64,000 nt of DNA, from NCBI GenBank assembly GCA_014155875.1, contig JACEFZ010024538.1, positions 62,001 through 126,000 of the forward strand, given 5' to 3'. A program made the translations under genes and the position numbers. Source of the DNA: Cepaea nemoralis. Taxonomy: Eukaryota > Mollusca > Gastropoda > Stylommatophora > Helicidae. Shown here in pieces: positions 10,613-23,294 of this stretch (its first letter is position 1; each line of letters opens with the position of its first letter). Below the pieces are notes generated by a model. The model was not told where the DNA came from and did no database searches. It saw nothing but the letters and a program-made list of their open reading frames with translations.

Positions 10613-10797
10613 ACAGGATGTTTCCGGCAAGCTCCGTACAATCTGATAATATTTGGATGGTTGATTCGTGACAGTTGCTTCAATTCTTGCATAAATGCCT
10701 TCTTTTCAGAGTCTGTCTCAATTCTTTTTACTGCAACATCTTTGTCCCGCCATATTGCTCTGCTAACAACTCCAAAAGCACCCTTACCCACAACCTG
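10613..10797 (-). CDS. MAP3K7: Single exon of a MAP3K7/TAK1-like protein kinase
   Basis: The exon encodes [20 protein letters not shown] (glycine-rich P-loop), the AVKRIE strand with the catalytic Lys, a C-helix segment [19 protein letters not shown] and [10 protein letters not shown]. This spacing and wording closely match the N-terminal lobe of TAK1, the MAP3K of innate-immune, TGF-beta and TNF signalling. A polypyrimidine-AG acceptor (TTTATTTTCAG) lies directly before the first codon at 10798 and a GT donor follows after about codon 61 (GTGTGTATA). The splice sites argue for a true exon rather than a retrocopy. Flanking exons are not visible within a few kb, so introns are long and filled with repeats. 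Exact 3' edge is uncertain by two bases. Confidence 0.85.
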
Positions 10798-10905
10798 AAA
10801 ATAAAGAAAACTTGTTGCATACAATGACCTATAGAAAATGAATCCACGGAACATGATGCAGTTATTTGCATATGTACAGGAGAATGTGGGTTTGTTCAAC
10901 CACAA

Positions 10906-13900
10906 TGTAATGACCCACTGTTAATGACATTTATACAACATTTCTACCCCTGCAACCAGGGTAACAAGCTTCTGGTCATAGGCCATGTCACTATCAACTC
11001 CACATTTCCGGTCCCCTATATGGGGGATAGTCATTTGAACCGTTATGACCTCTGGAGTGTTTACGCGTGTGGCTAGGGGTTTGCATTCGCATTTACCTCA
11101 TGTTGGACTCGTAGTGCATGGTTCCGTCGCCCTGCTACTGAGTGAGTGCGTGGCCCGACACTGTGAGCTGTAAATTTTGTGTGGAATACTTGTACATCTG
11201 TACGCTGTTTGTAGCGTGAACTGTATGTTCGGAACGATGGTGGCCGGCTGTCGCTGACTTTACTGGTTTGCCTCTTCGGTTCACGAGTGCATTTGTCAGG
11301 AGACTCCTGGGAGTCGTCGCTGGAGCTGTCATGAAATGCAGCCTTTACTTCCCAGAACAATTTTCGGTTCACTTTTGATGGGCCATGTAGAGAATCAACA
11401 GACGAACAAAACTGTTTTCTGTACATTCAAGGCTATACCGTCTTGACGTAAGCTTGCAAAGCCTGCAAGTAAACAAACCCCCAGGAATGGCTTTCTATCT
11501 GAGAAGTGTAATTTGACACCAGTCAAGCTACCCAGCCAGTCCAGCTTCAAGGTGTTACATGTCAAACTGATAATTACACCCACTGGATGGGCAGACTCCA
11601 TGGACTGTGTAATTAAAACCGACCAGGCATGACACAAGCACCCCAGGTTTACCAACAGAGTTGTAAACTGGCAGCTGACCATGAGAACCTAATTGTTCCT
11701 TTGACATGACACCTGATAAGCAGAGCTAGGAAATCGCCCAACCGCGATGGCTGACCTCCATCTGAAACAGACTAGAGGTGCAAGGTGTGAAATCACTGAT
11801 AAGACTCAGGGGGCTAAAAATTGTCAGACTCACAGGTGTGAGGGCTAGTGTGCATGCAGAAAGATTTATGACAGACATGCTGGGAGATAATGAGTCTGCC
11901 TGTAGGAATGTGTGAAACAGATCTGATAAAGCAATTAGAACAGTACTGAAGGAATGTTAATTGCTTTGGGATACTAGTTAAATAGGCTGTTAGCTCTGGT
12001 CATGTTAGAAATGAAATAATCTCTGAACAGGTAGGCCACCGGCTCGTTTTGTAGTCATATGTATGATTCTTATGTTGCTAGATTTCACTAGGAAAGTTAT
12101 TTCTTAGTAACTAGTCAAGTCTTTTAGATGTATGTACTGATTTCCAGTCTATATCTGAGCTAGGTTATCGTAACTATCATTGTCGTAGGTTATTGGAGTG
12201 TGCACTATTATTCTTCAGTTCTGTGTACAATATCATATTGCTATAAGGGTTGTTCTTACTATACAAGTTGTTCTTACTATACCTTTCGTGAGGCAGACTT
12301 TTGACTTTCATTTATCATGTTAGATGTCTGTTACTCTATGAACACTTAGTAGTTTCTCAGTCGTTGTAGATAATCATGTTACTACAACTTATTTTGCATT
12401 TTCATACTATGAATGTAGGAATACTTTCATATGTCTAACGTTTACGTTGGATGTATGTATTTGTAACTTCATATGAATATACGATGCTAGGAACTATGCT
12501 TCGTACATATTCTTTTTGTGTATATACGTCTCAATTTCGTATACATACAAACTAACTAGTGCATTATGCTATTATGTTAAAGTATCATAATATGTCTAGT
12601 TTAATTAATATGTTATGTGTATTGGATGTTTGATATATCGATTTGTCATATGCAAACCTACCAATATGAAGTGTTATGTTATTGTGTGCGCATTGGCACC
12701 TTGCCTATTGGTTGCATTTGTAGCAGAGGTGTAATGGTACAGACATTACCCACAAGTGTTATGGGGTATATGGTGCTAAACCTTTTTCATCGTATGGTGG
12801 ACGGTAATTCACGGAAGTCTGGCACAGATACTGGTCACGGCTTGTAAGCCCGGATGATCAGGCATTACTATAATACCATTACCGACCCTGTGAGCTGCTA
12901 AACCAACTTTGGACGGAGCGGCTGTACGACACAGAATTTCTGTATTAGCGACATGGACATGGGGCGGAAGAAATGTAATCATTACAGGCGTGTGAGACAA
13001 TTGAAAAGCCCGTCCGCGACTAAGACAGTAGGAGAGAGATATGGAGGGAGAAGGAGGATGGTGAACGCAGTAGAGCTGGAAGATAAACTTGGCCAGACTG
13101 GTCATTGTATATGTTTGTGTTATGATATGTTTTACTTAGGATTGCACTGATGTAGAACTAGATATAACACATTCTTGACTTTCTTTCAAGCTCTTACATA
13201 GAGCACCTATGTTATAGATCTCAAGAACGAGTGGCGACTAGGTAGAGCCAGGACTGACAGGGTCAGAATACCGGCAAGCTGTTTGTTTTTGTCCCTGCTG
13301 GAGAGAGGGGATCTGGACCACAGATCCAGATTGTTCAAGTAACGAAGTTATGTAATATTTCTCATCAATATCAATATGTATACGATTTCATCACCATCAT
13401 ATTGAAAACCATCAGATGTCTATGATTATGATTAGTAAATAAATGTTGTAGTATTGTAACTCATAGTTCTGTCATTATATTTTTTCCAATGGTGCATACG
13501 TGTTGTGTGTGTACATTGGTGGGGGTTCACTTAGACACCAAGGAAGGGAGCAGTCAGGGAGAAAAACCTGTACTGGGATAGTTCCCTTTACACTTTAATT
13601 CAGACTTAAAAATCTATCCTAGCTAACCTTCTCTTTCCTATTCCTTGGCGAATATTCAGCACAGTTCATTTCAATTTTGTAACGAGCCACTTAGAGCTGT
13701 ACGTTGGATATTCAGGGCTTAATCTGTAGTTCAGCCATATAGATTTCGTCCCTAGTCAGTTTCTGACTATTTGGGGTTGCTCGCCAGTGAATAATGCTTT
13801 CATCTAGCCGGTGGGGCACCCCGACTTCTGACAGGAGCTACGGAGTTCGTGCTTTGTGCGGCGCTTTCGGCAGATCGCCCTGCGGAAAGAGACTGAGGCA

Positions 13901-14150
13901 TATGGGATAAAACGAGGGTCAATGAAGTCTTTCTGGTGACTGCCGATTCCATCGACGATGAAATGTATTTTTCGTGGAGGACTTGTTTGTTGGCATTCTG
14001 GCGGCAGCATTATGCAAAGTGTACCTGTTGTGGGCTGTTGGTTTGCCAAGACTTTGTCTGTTCTACTTTTCACGGTGAGAAGCATTTTGTGTGATATTTA
14101 CTGGCACCGGAACGGAGAATAAAGGGGACGACACGTTGCCATGAAGTTGG
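10906..14150. other. Unrecognised, no confident gene; possibly intron of the TAK1-like gene
   Basis: Several frames of 60-117 codons occur (for example minus 11073-11426, with a Ser/Asp-rich start, and minus 13804-14085) but none has a domain I recognise or clear splice context. A block around 13835-13860 shares the motif GCACGAACTCCGTAGC (minus strand) with the SINE at 8397-8412 and, less exactly, with 47340-47365, so small dispersed repeats are present. Being upstream of the exon on its strand, this DNA could be intronic. Confidence 0.4.
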
Positions 14151-14154
14151 AACC

Positions 14155-14163
14155 GCTACTAAG

Positions 14164-14194
<31 letters not shown>

Positions 14195-14511
14195 ACAACT
14201 AACTAACTAACTAACTAAACAACTAACTAACTAACTAACTAAACAACTAACTAACTAACTAAGTAACTAAACAACTAACTAACTAACTAACTAAACAACT
14301 AACTAACTAACTGACTGACTAACTAAACAACTAACTAGCTAACTAACTAAACAACTAAGAAACTTACTGACTAACTAACTAACTAACTTAAAAACTAACT
14401 AAACAACTAAAAAACTTACTGACTAACTAACTAACTAACTAACTAACTAAACAACTAACTAACTAAACAACTAACTAACTGACTAACTAACTAACTAAAC
14501 AACTAACAAAC

Positions 14512-14546
<35 letters not shown>

Positions 14547-14660
14547 ACAACTAACTAACTAACTAAATAACTAACTAAACAACTACCAAACTTACTGACT
14601 AACTAACTAACTAACTAACTAACTAAACAACTAACAAACTTACTGACTAACTAACTATCA
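14155..14660. repeat. (AACT)n tetranucleotide array
   Basis: About 500 bases of AACT repeats interrupted at quasi-regular intervals by ACAACT and TTACTGACT variants, giving a higher-order pattern. Confidence 0.95.
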
Positions 14661-15005
14661 ACTCATGCACATTATGGCATAAGTTGACATTGTTAGATCT
14701 CCTCATCTATCGTCACAGTCAACTTCAGCACGTTATGACATTCGTTGACATTGTTAACTATCCTCCACCATTTTGGCAGTCAACTCCAGCACATTATGAT
14801 ATAATTGCGACATTGCTAACTATCCTCCACGATTATGACAGTCAACTCCGGCAAATTATGACATGAGTTGACATTGTTAACGCCAGTACAGTATGTCATG
14901 AGTTGACATTGTTAGCCATTCTCAACATAATCACAGTCATCTCCAGAACAGTATGACGTAATTTGACATTTTTAGTTATCCTCCACCATCGTCACAGTCT
15001 ACTAG
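14660..15005. repeat. Roughly 61-bp tandem repeat, about six copies
   Basis: Diverged units built around AGTTGACATTGTTAACTATC, CTCCACCAT and CACAGTCAACTCCAGCACAT. One copy (near 14845-14890) is shortened. It follows directly on the AACT array. Confidence 0.85.
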
Positions 15006-15795
15006 TGTTGCGTAGATAACATTCTACCAAATGAAGTTGCAATGACAAGTTGTAAAATTATCAACGATGTAGTCCGTGTAGAGTGATGAAAAATTACACA
15101 TAAATGCTATAATGGGTGTTGAATACAAACATGCAATCATTGTCATTGGAGTCGCTATGAATATATCATAACAATATTAAATTGTCATCGCTGGATTATG
15201 ACAAGGAAATTGGTCATGTCCGCTTTGAAATATTACATTACAGCATTCCATTTTCATAATTACAGTTTGAGATGCTGTTGCCAACATTAATAGACGAAAC
15301 CTACAAAATACACGTAAATATGGATGCTAAATAGAATAATACATAGTAGAAGTCTATCTATGAAGTCTATCTAAAACGGGTCGTTTTACGTCATAACAAC
15401 ACACCTGAGATCTCCAGGTAGAAATATAATATTCCAAGCCTGCAAGTTAGTTTGTCTGACAAAGGAGTGAAAGACAATGCCCAGTAATCAATTTATTTTT
15501 GCTCGCGATCTTGACATAATCGCGGAATTTAACATTATTAGTACGCAAACTTGACGGCAGAAGTGGAAGATGATGATGATGATGATGATGAGTACGCAAA
15601 CTCTCCTGCTTTCAGACTCGCTGATTTATAATAGTCGATTAACGCTACGCCCTGTTTTGGTTTCATTGTTGACATTGGATACCCACTATATTTTTTGTTC
15701 AACATCACATTTAAATATGAATATATCTGCGTAGAATTGACATACAGGCATCACTGAGGTACCGAAGGATTTGGGTTTTCAAGGCAAATCTAGGC
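15006..15795. other. No recognisable gene; short (GAT)n run
   Basis: AT-rich unique-looking DNA. A (GAT)n run at about 15570-15591 could be the remains of a LINE tail of the type seen at 47170, but no LINE body is attached. Confidence 0.4.
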
Positions 15796-16040
15796 TCATT
15801 AGTCACCATCATCATGTGCCATTCCGATAAGCGTAGGCGGTTAAGTTTCGCCATTTCACACAATCACAAGATTAATGGATCAGCTTAGCGTTCTTGTCTA
15901 CACCATACCACATGTCCAAGCCATTCAGTTGTTTACTTCTCTGCCTTCCCCTTGTTCTCTTCTCCTCAATCTTGCCAGATGTCACCAAGTTCTCAAATTT
16001 ATGTCTTCTCATAACATGTCCAAAAATATGTGACTGACTA
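15795..16040 (-). mobile_element. 3' end fragment of an RTE-like LINE family
   Basis: The plus strand CACCATCATCATGTGCC followed by GATAAGCGTAGGCGG, then the CTTCCCCTTGTTCTC and CATAACATGTCCAAA blocks, match in order the 3' end seen more clearly at 22436-22650 (CATCATCATCAAGTGCC, GGCGTAGGCG, CACATGACCAAAG). So this is an older copy of the same LINE 3' end in minus orientation, ending in a (GAT)n-type tail. Confidence 0.6.
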
Positions 16041-16063
16041 CGTCTGAGTTGAGTTGAGTTAAG

Positions 16064-16330
16064 CTAAGAACTTACATCACTGCACTCAGGGCATTCATAT
16101 AAGTGATCCGTCCCCTCGTTCAACGGCCAGCGAAGGGTTACACTACTAATCGTCCCCACCGCTATCTGATTGAAAGTTCTCCTGGTCTTCACTCTCAGTT
16201 TTAAGATTCTAACAGAACCCCTACCAATCCCCCGCAATCTCATTCTTTCCACATACGGGTTCTCAATCTGTTCCCCAACCTTATCCACCTGGTCCCATAG
16301 GTGCATGACCACCTCCACCTTGTCCATTGG
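16064..16330 (-). pseudogene. Possible LINE C-terminal zinc-knuckle fragment
   Basis: An 87-residue open frame ends in NEGTDHLYECPEC. A His followed by a closely spaced Cys pair near the C-terminus is common after the RT or RNase H of LINE proteins. Nothing else is diagnostic, and it might be unrelated. Confidence 0.3.
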
Positions 16331-18335
16331 TAAACACCATCAAAAGCTGCATTAACTGCCAACATATCACCTGTTCATTCTGTCACGGGACCACTGTAGT
16401 TAACGATAAGATGATAAAATAACAGAGGCAGTCGGTATTCACAGCTGCAATTGTTTGTTGCTAGTAAGGACACACTCACGGCGGATCAAAGGAAACCGCC
16501 AGTCTTTGAGAATTCCCTAGGAAACGGGAAAATATGTCAGCCCGTTGTTTTGCCGAATCGCGAGATGAAGGGACATACGGTGGCGTTAGTTGTAAAAATG
16601 GAGACAACTATTCTTGTGAAGTTAGGGACGGATTGTCTGCCCCTGTGGACACCTGTTGTTGACAAGAGAATGACGTGACTCGGACAATCCCCGACTGCAG
16701 AAAACATAATTTCTTTTGCCGCCAGCGTGAAGAATGGGATTTAACTAGACTGAAGTGTTAGCTAGCTCTGTTCTAATATTGAAGAGAATCTCGTGTGTTC
16801 TGTATCAATTAACGTTGAGGAACATGTGTCTTTCATGGCAAAGTGTAGATTCGATTCAGGATTGAGCTAGGATTGCATAAGGTATTTACGAAATAGCATC
16901 TAGATGTAAATAATGTAGAATAGTCTAGTGATTGATAGAGTTTAGGACTTTAGCATAATGTTGTTGCTTTGCGGTTAGGTATTCAAGGAGTTTCGGCGAC
17001 AGTAGGCAATCGCATTGTTAAAACTAACTAGTGTGAGAAGTCAATTAGCTCAGCTGGTTGGGAATAGTGAAATGGGATGATATTTAGAGAGATTAAGGAT
17101 GGTTGGGGGATATGGGAAATGTCCAATGGTGGGATCTTCCAGTGGGCTGTCTACTGGGGTTCTACACTTTAATTTTGCTCTTTCCTTGTCTTACCCTAAC
17201 TCAGACCTAGGTGATGAGCTCCTCTGCCCATGACAGAGTTTGGTTCACTGTCATATATCTGAGTGATGCCATCGGCCTACACTCATCTAATAGGGGTAAG
17301 TATCGGGTTGCTCTCACCGGGTGTGTTGTCTCTCTTTCACAGGTTCCCCTCAGGTTGCAAAGAAAAGAAGCTGAAACATCACTGTTTACTATCATGGATA
17401 AATTAGTGCAAGAAGATCTATTCAGTGGCTTTTGCACTGGTCTCATGATACAAAGGGTCGGAAGGAACATGGCTCTGTTGAGCCGAATCATATAAGTATT
17501 CAACAGATGACTTCTTAGTGATAGGGATCACGGAAGTGAAGAGGGATTATTTTCCACACCACATGTGAAAAGAACAATAGGGATTATTTCCGACACCACA
17601 TGTGAAAAGAACAATAGGGATTATTTTCTAAATCACATGTGAGAAAGAACAATAGTGAGATCATTTAAGGAACAGGAACAATGAAAAGGGTGCTATTACT
17701 AAATTATTAGATTCCTGTGAGACTGTAAACAATAACAGTGTAATTGTGAAAACAGTAGGAACTTTAGAAATGAATCACGTTATTTTCAAGGAACAGTGTT
17801 TTCGTGTTTTCACTAGGCAAGGATGTTTTAAGTCTCAGAACAATAGGGACATGTAATAACGGTGTGTGATCGATTCAGGATCAATATCAGATTTTATCCG
17901 TGATTGGTGACCAGGTATTTGAGTTATCAAACAGCTACCGGAGGAAGTCAACATCTAGCAGGAGGGACACATCGTTTGGTGAGGTTATCGTGTACTGAAT
18001 GATGATGTGGTGTGATCCTTACCGGGATGATCGGATTGTGCTCCTGAGCTGTTCGGTCTGATTCTGCAGACACACTAGAGTATACGACATACATTCTACA
18101 CATACACTTCTCACATACATACACTTTTCTTCATTAAATTAATTTGTTATTAATTTTTAGAAGCTAGAGTTGTTTAGTTTGTTGTTTTGGGGAAGTGTGA
18201 GAGGGAGCATGATCCAGTGGTGAGTTAGAGAGAAAGAGGTATCCATTGACTGAAGGAGTGTTGTGGACGGAATCTGGTGGATTCTCCAGAATAATGATAT
18301 GGGGTTAAAAATAATGTGGTGTTGATTCCTCTCAC
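16331..18335. other. Unrecognised region
   Basis: Frames of up to 98 codons on both strands at 17207-17503 overlap each other and show no known domain. The only clear structure is a short tandem repeat at 17537-17655. Confidence 0.35.
17537..17655. repeat. 37-bp direct repeat, three copies
   Basis: Three consecutive units each begin AGGGATTATTT and contain CACATGTGAAAAGAACAAT with small changes. The palindromic CACATGTG is conserved in all three. Confidence 0.85.
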
Positions 18336-18339
18336 TCCA

Positions 18340-21245
18340 GGGACGACATTATAAAGGAAATCCACGACACATTCCCCCGCACTCGCGCGTGGTTCAGTCA
18401 AAAAATCCATACAATTATGACAATATGTGACCCCTGAAGCCAGGTGAGCTATTCCATACGAACCATTCCTTTCTCTACCTTACAAAGCATACTCTTTGAG
18501 TCCGTATTGAATACAATGTGTGTAGCAGTGGTCTCATCTAACCAGCGGAGTGCCGCGTGACTGCTTACATCTTTACTCTCATGCTGGAGGTCGTAGCCTC
18601 ATATGCCAGATTCTATTTTATTTAATAATCGTTCATTAGCCTTCACAATGAAACCCAACCACTCCGTCTGTTGCTCAACACTGACCCATCAGTATAGATC
18701 GCTATGTCACCTCACTGTGTATTACTCTGGATCAAGTGTTGCACCTCAAACTCTATGCGGCCCGCCACCCATTCTCTGCACTCACGACCCAGTGTTACTA
18801 ATACATTGTGCCAGTCCGATATGTCTTCCAGTACTTCAACCCATTTTTTTTTCACAATCGATAGTCTCTAGATCACACAACTAAGTGTAAATATTTCTGC
18901 CTGTGCCATCCATGACCTGTCTCGACTTAGTCTATGACCCTTGACTATATCCACGGCTTCATACAGATAGGGGGTGATCCTTATCTGAAGCAACTTTCAG
19001 GTAAAATTTGGCCCGAAGGACCCTATGCCTATCCGCCAATGTTTGTAGCCCCAGGATATGCCTCATGCATATAATTGGTGTGTTCTTTATGAACTCCAGG
19101 ATCACCCGCATTGCTACATTCTGTATGGACTCCAACCATTTAACAGGCTCCTTGATACTGTAAGCAGCTCCTAACCATACTCAGTGACATAAATTATTAA
19201 CTGCTGAAAGATCCTGTAAAGCATCCTCTGCACCCCGGGTGCTGCCATCGCCCTCAATGCATTAATTCCCCTACTAGCCTTCACCACTAAAGCCTCCACA
19301 TGATCCTTAAAAGACATACATACATCTGTCAAATGTGATACCCAAGTACTTCAATTTACTCTCTCTACGAAGAGGACATCCATTCAATATATTACAAGAG
19401 ACATCTGCCTTCACAATCCGGTTATCCAGGGTCTCCCTGGCTAAGGAGTTAACGACATTGTTCGTAATCCCATATTTCCACGTGGGGAAAACCGCAGCTG
19501 CGAGAATCGGCAGCGCTTTGCGCCGTGCTGATAACTTACGGGAGTATGTTAACCAGTCGTTCAGAAAGCAATGGCAAACTACTGAACGTAAAACTTGCCT
19601 AGTACATCAAAAGCAGCTGAAAATTCTGGTGTTGAATGCAACGTCATGTAAGGGATATGCAACATTAAAAAAAACACACACACACAACCGATGTCTTGTC
19701 TGCGTTTATAACGGCCCCTGCATCCCTGCTGCATTCTGCCACCCTGTTTACTACCATCTGTAAGTTTTCAGCCAAACTCCCTGTATCTGCCCTGTCTGTA
19801 CACCAGCACATCATCTGCAAATATCAAGATTCTACCAATACCTGGTGTCTCAATAGCTGCGACTTTGCTGGTGTAAATATTAAAGAGCACTGGGGGACAT
19901 TGCATATACCTGTAGCAACACAGGTATAATAATACAGGAGTCAAAAGTCCAAGAACCCATGCGCAATGCAACCTTAATCTCATAAGGAACTGCTGCAACC
20001 CAACTGACAAGGCAAGGGAAGATCCCCATGTCCAAGAGAGGGTATATCAACCGATCATTCCTGACCCTGTTATACGCATCCTCCAGGTCAAGAGCTACCA
20101 CCACTGTCTCGTGATTATCCTGGACGCATTCATAGACGTCAAAAGCAAACTTTGCCACTTTGACCCAGGTGTCCTTCCCAGGCGGATAACTCCCGAGTCC
20201 TCTGGGAAGCAGATTTCGACTTTTCAAATGTCGCTGGAGTTTGCGTGCAACTATCTTTTCCTTGACTTTTCCAAAGGTGTTTTACAGGGTTATGATTCGG
20301 TATCCATTAAGTCTGGAGGGATCCTTACATGGCTTTGGGAGTGGGACCAGGTAGCTAAGCAACTAATGTTGGAGTATTCATGCTTACGTTGAAGCAAAGA
20401 GCCATCTAATCCAAGTCCCCATCTTTCACGTTTCTCATATGGGTGTACCTCATCCCATCCGGGCTTCGCGATGTGTCTTTAGTACCCGTCTAATATCCTC
20501 CACCTTAACCTTCCAGTCCTCCTTCGTAGTGACCCTTGATAGGCTTCTCTGACCACATCCCTAATAGCTCTATCTTGCTGTTCCGTCTGTTTTAAAAATC
20601 GCGCAAGTAAAGCCTCCCCTTTGTCCTTGTCAGTTGTCATAGGTCGGTTGTTACCATCATAAACGGTACCACGTGGAACAGGTATCGCCTGCCTGTTCAT
20701 CTGCCGGTGCAGTATCCAGAATTTATCCAATGTCACATTCCCACCGACTTCATTGATAAACTATTCCCACTTCAACCATTTTGCCTCCTCTGCCTGGCGT
20801 TTACAATCAGGCACCTTTACTTTTGTATACCTTTCAGCTTCCTCCTATTCTGTGTCAACTGAATTGGTTGCTCTCCGCACCCTCTGCCAATTCCTTATGG
20901 CCGCCCTCTTTTCACTCCATGATTTCTCCACCTCTGGTGTCCACCATTGTGGTTTGGTGAAGATTCTTCTTGTTGATTTAGACCGTCCCTGATGTAAGAC
21001 GCCCCAAGACCGAAGAATGATCACAATCATAACTGAATGCCCTGTGTGCTCTTATAGCCCTGACTGTGCTGGACTTAGTTACCAGTACAAAATAGGGGAG
21101 GTGGTCGCTTCCATGGTCCCCAAGGACACTCAATGTTATGTCTGATGCCACCTCTTGGAAGCAGTTCTCCCCGCGTTGGTGACTTGCTGGATAAGTGAGC
21201 CGGCCGCTCAGTAAGCAAAGACGAACTAGTGAGCGTAATCTTGCC
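18340..21245 (-). pseudogene. I-group-like LINE (endonuclease remnant, RT, RNase H), duplicated copy 1
   Basis: Read on the minus strand from 21245 downward: the C-terminal part of an apurinic-type endonuclease (ITLSVLGDHGSDHLPYF near 21120-21070), a linker with QWWTPEVEKSWSEKRAAIRN, the RT domain with DLEDAYNRVRNDRL (near 20080) and catalytic LIFADDVLVY (near 19790), then after an inserted SINE-like repeat KLKYLGITFD (near 19350) and an RNase H-like part with AIYTDGSVLSNRRSG (near 18690), FNTDSKSMLCKVEKG and a degenerate His-x-x-Val-x-Gly block (near 18380). Many stops and shifts show it is dead. EN plus RT plus RNase H indicates the I superfamily. The 5' half of the endonuclease is missing through a 608-bp deletion relative to the second copy. 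Confidence 0.75.
19440..19680 (-). mobile_element. SINE-like dispersed repeat inserted in the LINE RT region
   Basis: A block with the core CAGAAAGCAATGGCAAACTA and GGGATATGCAACATTAAAAA separates RT motifs that are contiguous in LINEs. The same core occurs at 36055-36255 (diverged), 44340-44570 and 47505-47640. Here it ends beside a (CA)n run. Confidence 0.65.
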
Positions 21246-21342
21246 AAGAAATCAAAAATGTTGACAGCAATGTCCTCGGATATGCGAATTTAAAAAACAA
21301 AAAACAACCCGTATACTATTTAGTCCCAAACGTTCTGTTTAT

Positions 21343-21775
21343 GCATGTGTGTGTGTGTGTGTGTCTGTGTGTGCATGTGTATGTGTGTGTATATGTGTGC
21401 AGTGTGTGTATATGTGTGTATGTGTGCGATGTGTATGTATGTGTGTGAGTGTATGTGTGCATATGTGTGTATGTGTGTGAATATGGGTGTGTATATGTGT
21501 GCCTGTGTGTGTATGTTGCTGTGTGTATATGGGGTATGTGCGTGTTTGTGTAATTGTGTGTGTATGTGTGTGCATGTTCGTGTATGTATGTGTATATGTC
21601 TGTGTGGGTATGTGTGCATACATGCAGCGTATGCGAGAGAGTGTGTATTTGTATGTTATTGAGTGTGTGCATAACTGTAAGAGTCTGTGCAAATTTTGTA
21701 AGTATGTATGCAGGTATGTATGAGTACGTGTGTGTTTATGGATGTGCATGTGTACGTGTGTCTACCTGTCTCATA
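21343..21775. repeat. TG-rich cryptic simple repeat
   Basis: Irregular (TG)n with ATG and TATG interruptions for about 430 bases. It yields long Cys/Val frames on plus and His/Thr frames on minus that are artefacts. Confidence 0.95.
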
Positions 21776-22435
21776 ACATGATAATATGCATTGTTTATGT
21801 TTACAAAATCAATTTGACAATGTTTATTTCCTATGTGAATGTAACATGCACAATTGATGAATGAAAGATGGGTGATTGAAAGGGCCAAATTAAAGACGGA
21901 CCTGCGTGCCTAATTTGCTACCCTTTGAAAATAAAGTTGGTTCTTTCGGTCGTTCGTTCCCCCTCTCGCCTACTTCTTCTCCTCCGCTTCTTTTTCTCCT
22001 CGCTGGCTGTTGTCAAGGGTATTGAGCACAAAGCACGCACACTATTGCTTCATGGATAATTCTTTTTATTTTCTTTCTATAGTTGGTTTGATTTGAAGGC
22101 AGAATCTAACAGGTCACCCTAGTAGAGCCTGCGTGCTAGAAAGAGGCAGGAGATGACCCTCAGGAGTCCATACGCCTGGCGCCGCCCCACCCCGCCCGCA
22201 TACCAGACGTTCCACGTTCACGAACAGCTCACCAGTGGCCATTCAGTTTTCAGCATGTCGGTCTATCTGAAACTTTGGAGTTTATAATCAGAGTTTTCCA
22301 TCTCCTAGACAAGCCGTTGTAATAGTTAACGGGCCCCATCTACCCGAGGAAAAGTAATTTTAGCGCCTCAACCCTCCTGGTGAACACATCAGATAAATAT
22401 ATACGAATAAGAACAAACAATTACCACACAATATA
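21776..22435. other. No gene seen
   Basis: Unique-looking DNA without notable open frames; it is repeated at 36739-37398 as part of the tandem duplication. Confidence 0.4.
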
Positions 22436-23259
22436 TCATCATCATCATCAAGTGCCCTTCCGGCTGGCGTAGGCGTTCATGGCTCTCCAGAGATCTCGGT
22501 CTTTGGTGTTCTGGATCAACTCTGCTGATGATATTCCTTCATGCCACCGTCTCTGTCCGTCCAGCATCAGTTCTCTTGGTCTCCCTCTCTTCCCCCCTCG
22601 ATCTTTCCAGTTGTCACAGTGTTCTCAAATGCCTCTCTTCTCATCACATGACCAAAGAAAGTTGTTTGTCTCTTTCTTATTGTTGTATGTAGTGTTCTAG
22701 TTTCATTAGCCTCTTTCATGCAATCGTTGTTAGTTAATCTGGCATTCCAAGGAATTCGCAACATTCTTCTTAAAACATCACATATCTGTTGCTTCTAAGT
22801 TCTTCCTAATTTGTTCATTTACATTCCAACATTCGCTGCCATACAGCAAAACTGGTTGTATGTAGCATTTTAGTACTCTCTTTCTTACATCCATTGAAAG
22901 CGACTTATTGCATAAGATACTCTTCATTTTCTAAAATGCAGCTTTCATCTGCCTTATTCTGCTCTTAATCTATGTTGTACATATCTGCCATCTGATGTTA
23001 TAAGTGCGCCTAGGTACTTAAAATTAAAAACTTGGTTGAGAATTTGCCCTTCTATTTCTATGTCACATTTTGGTGTCTCCATTTTCTTTGATATCACCAT
23101 TGTTACTATTTTCTTGATATTCAAGGAGAGTTCTTTCTGTGCACTCTCTGTTACTACAGTGTCCAACAATTTTTGTAGGTCTGTTGCATTATCCGCCACC
23201 AATACTGTGTCATCTGCAAAGCTTATATTGTTTATATTATATCCTCCGATTAGTATTCC

Positions 23260-23262
<3 letters not shown>
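22436..23262 (-). pseudogene. RTE-like LINE 3' fragment, copy 1
   Basis: Minus-strand RT C-terminal sequence: SFADDTVLVADNATDLQKLL (catalytic ADD, near 23230), SKKMETPKCDIEIEG, FNFKYLGALITSDGR, then after several shifts RKRQTTFFGHVMRRE. It ends in GGGCACTTGATGATGATGAT, a (GAT)n tail typical for the element. A (TA)n microsatellite truncates it on the 5' side. It is repeated at 37399-38220. Confidence 0.8.

Positions 23263-23294
<32 letters not shown>

Noticed and set aside
11073..11426. 117-codon Ser/Asp-rich frame as a host exon
   Set aside because: No recognised domain, no convincing splice sites, and an overlapping second frame of 65 codons on the same strand.
17207..17503. Overlapping 94-98 codon frames on both strands
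   Set aside because: Symmetrical open frames without domain evidence are most likely chance.
21339..21781. Several long His/Thr or Cys/Val open frames in the TG-rich tract (also 36275-36744)
   Set aside because: They follow from the dinucleotide composition on both strands and overlap each other in all frames.
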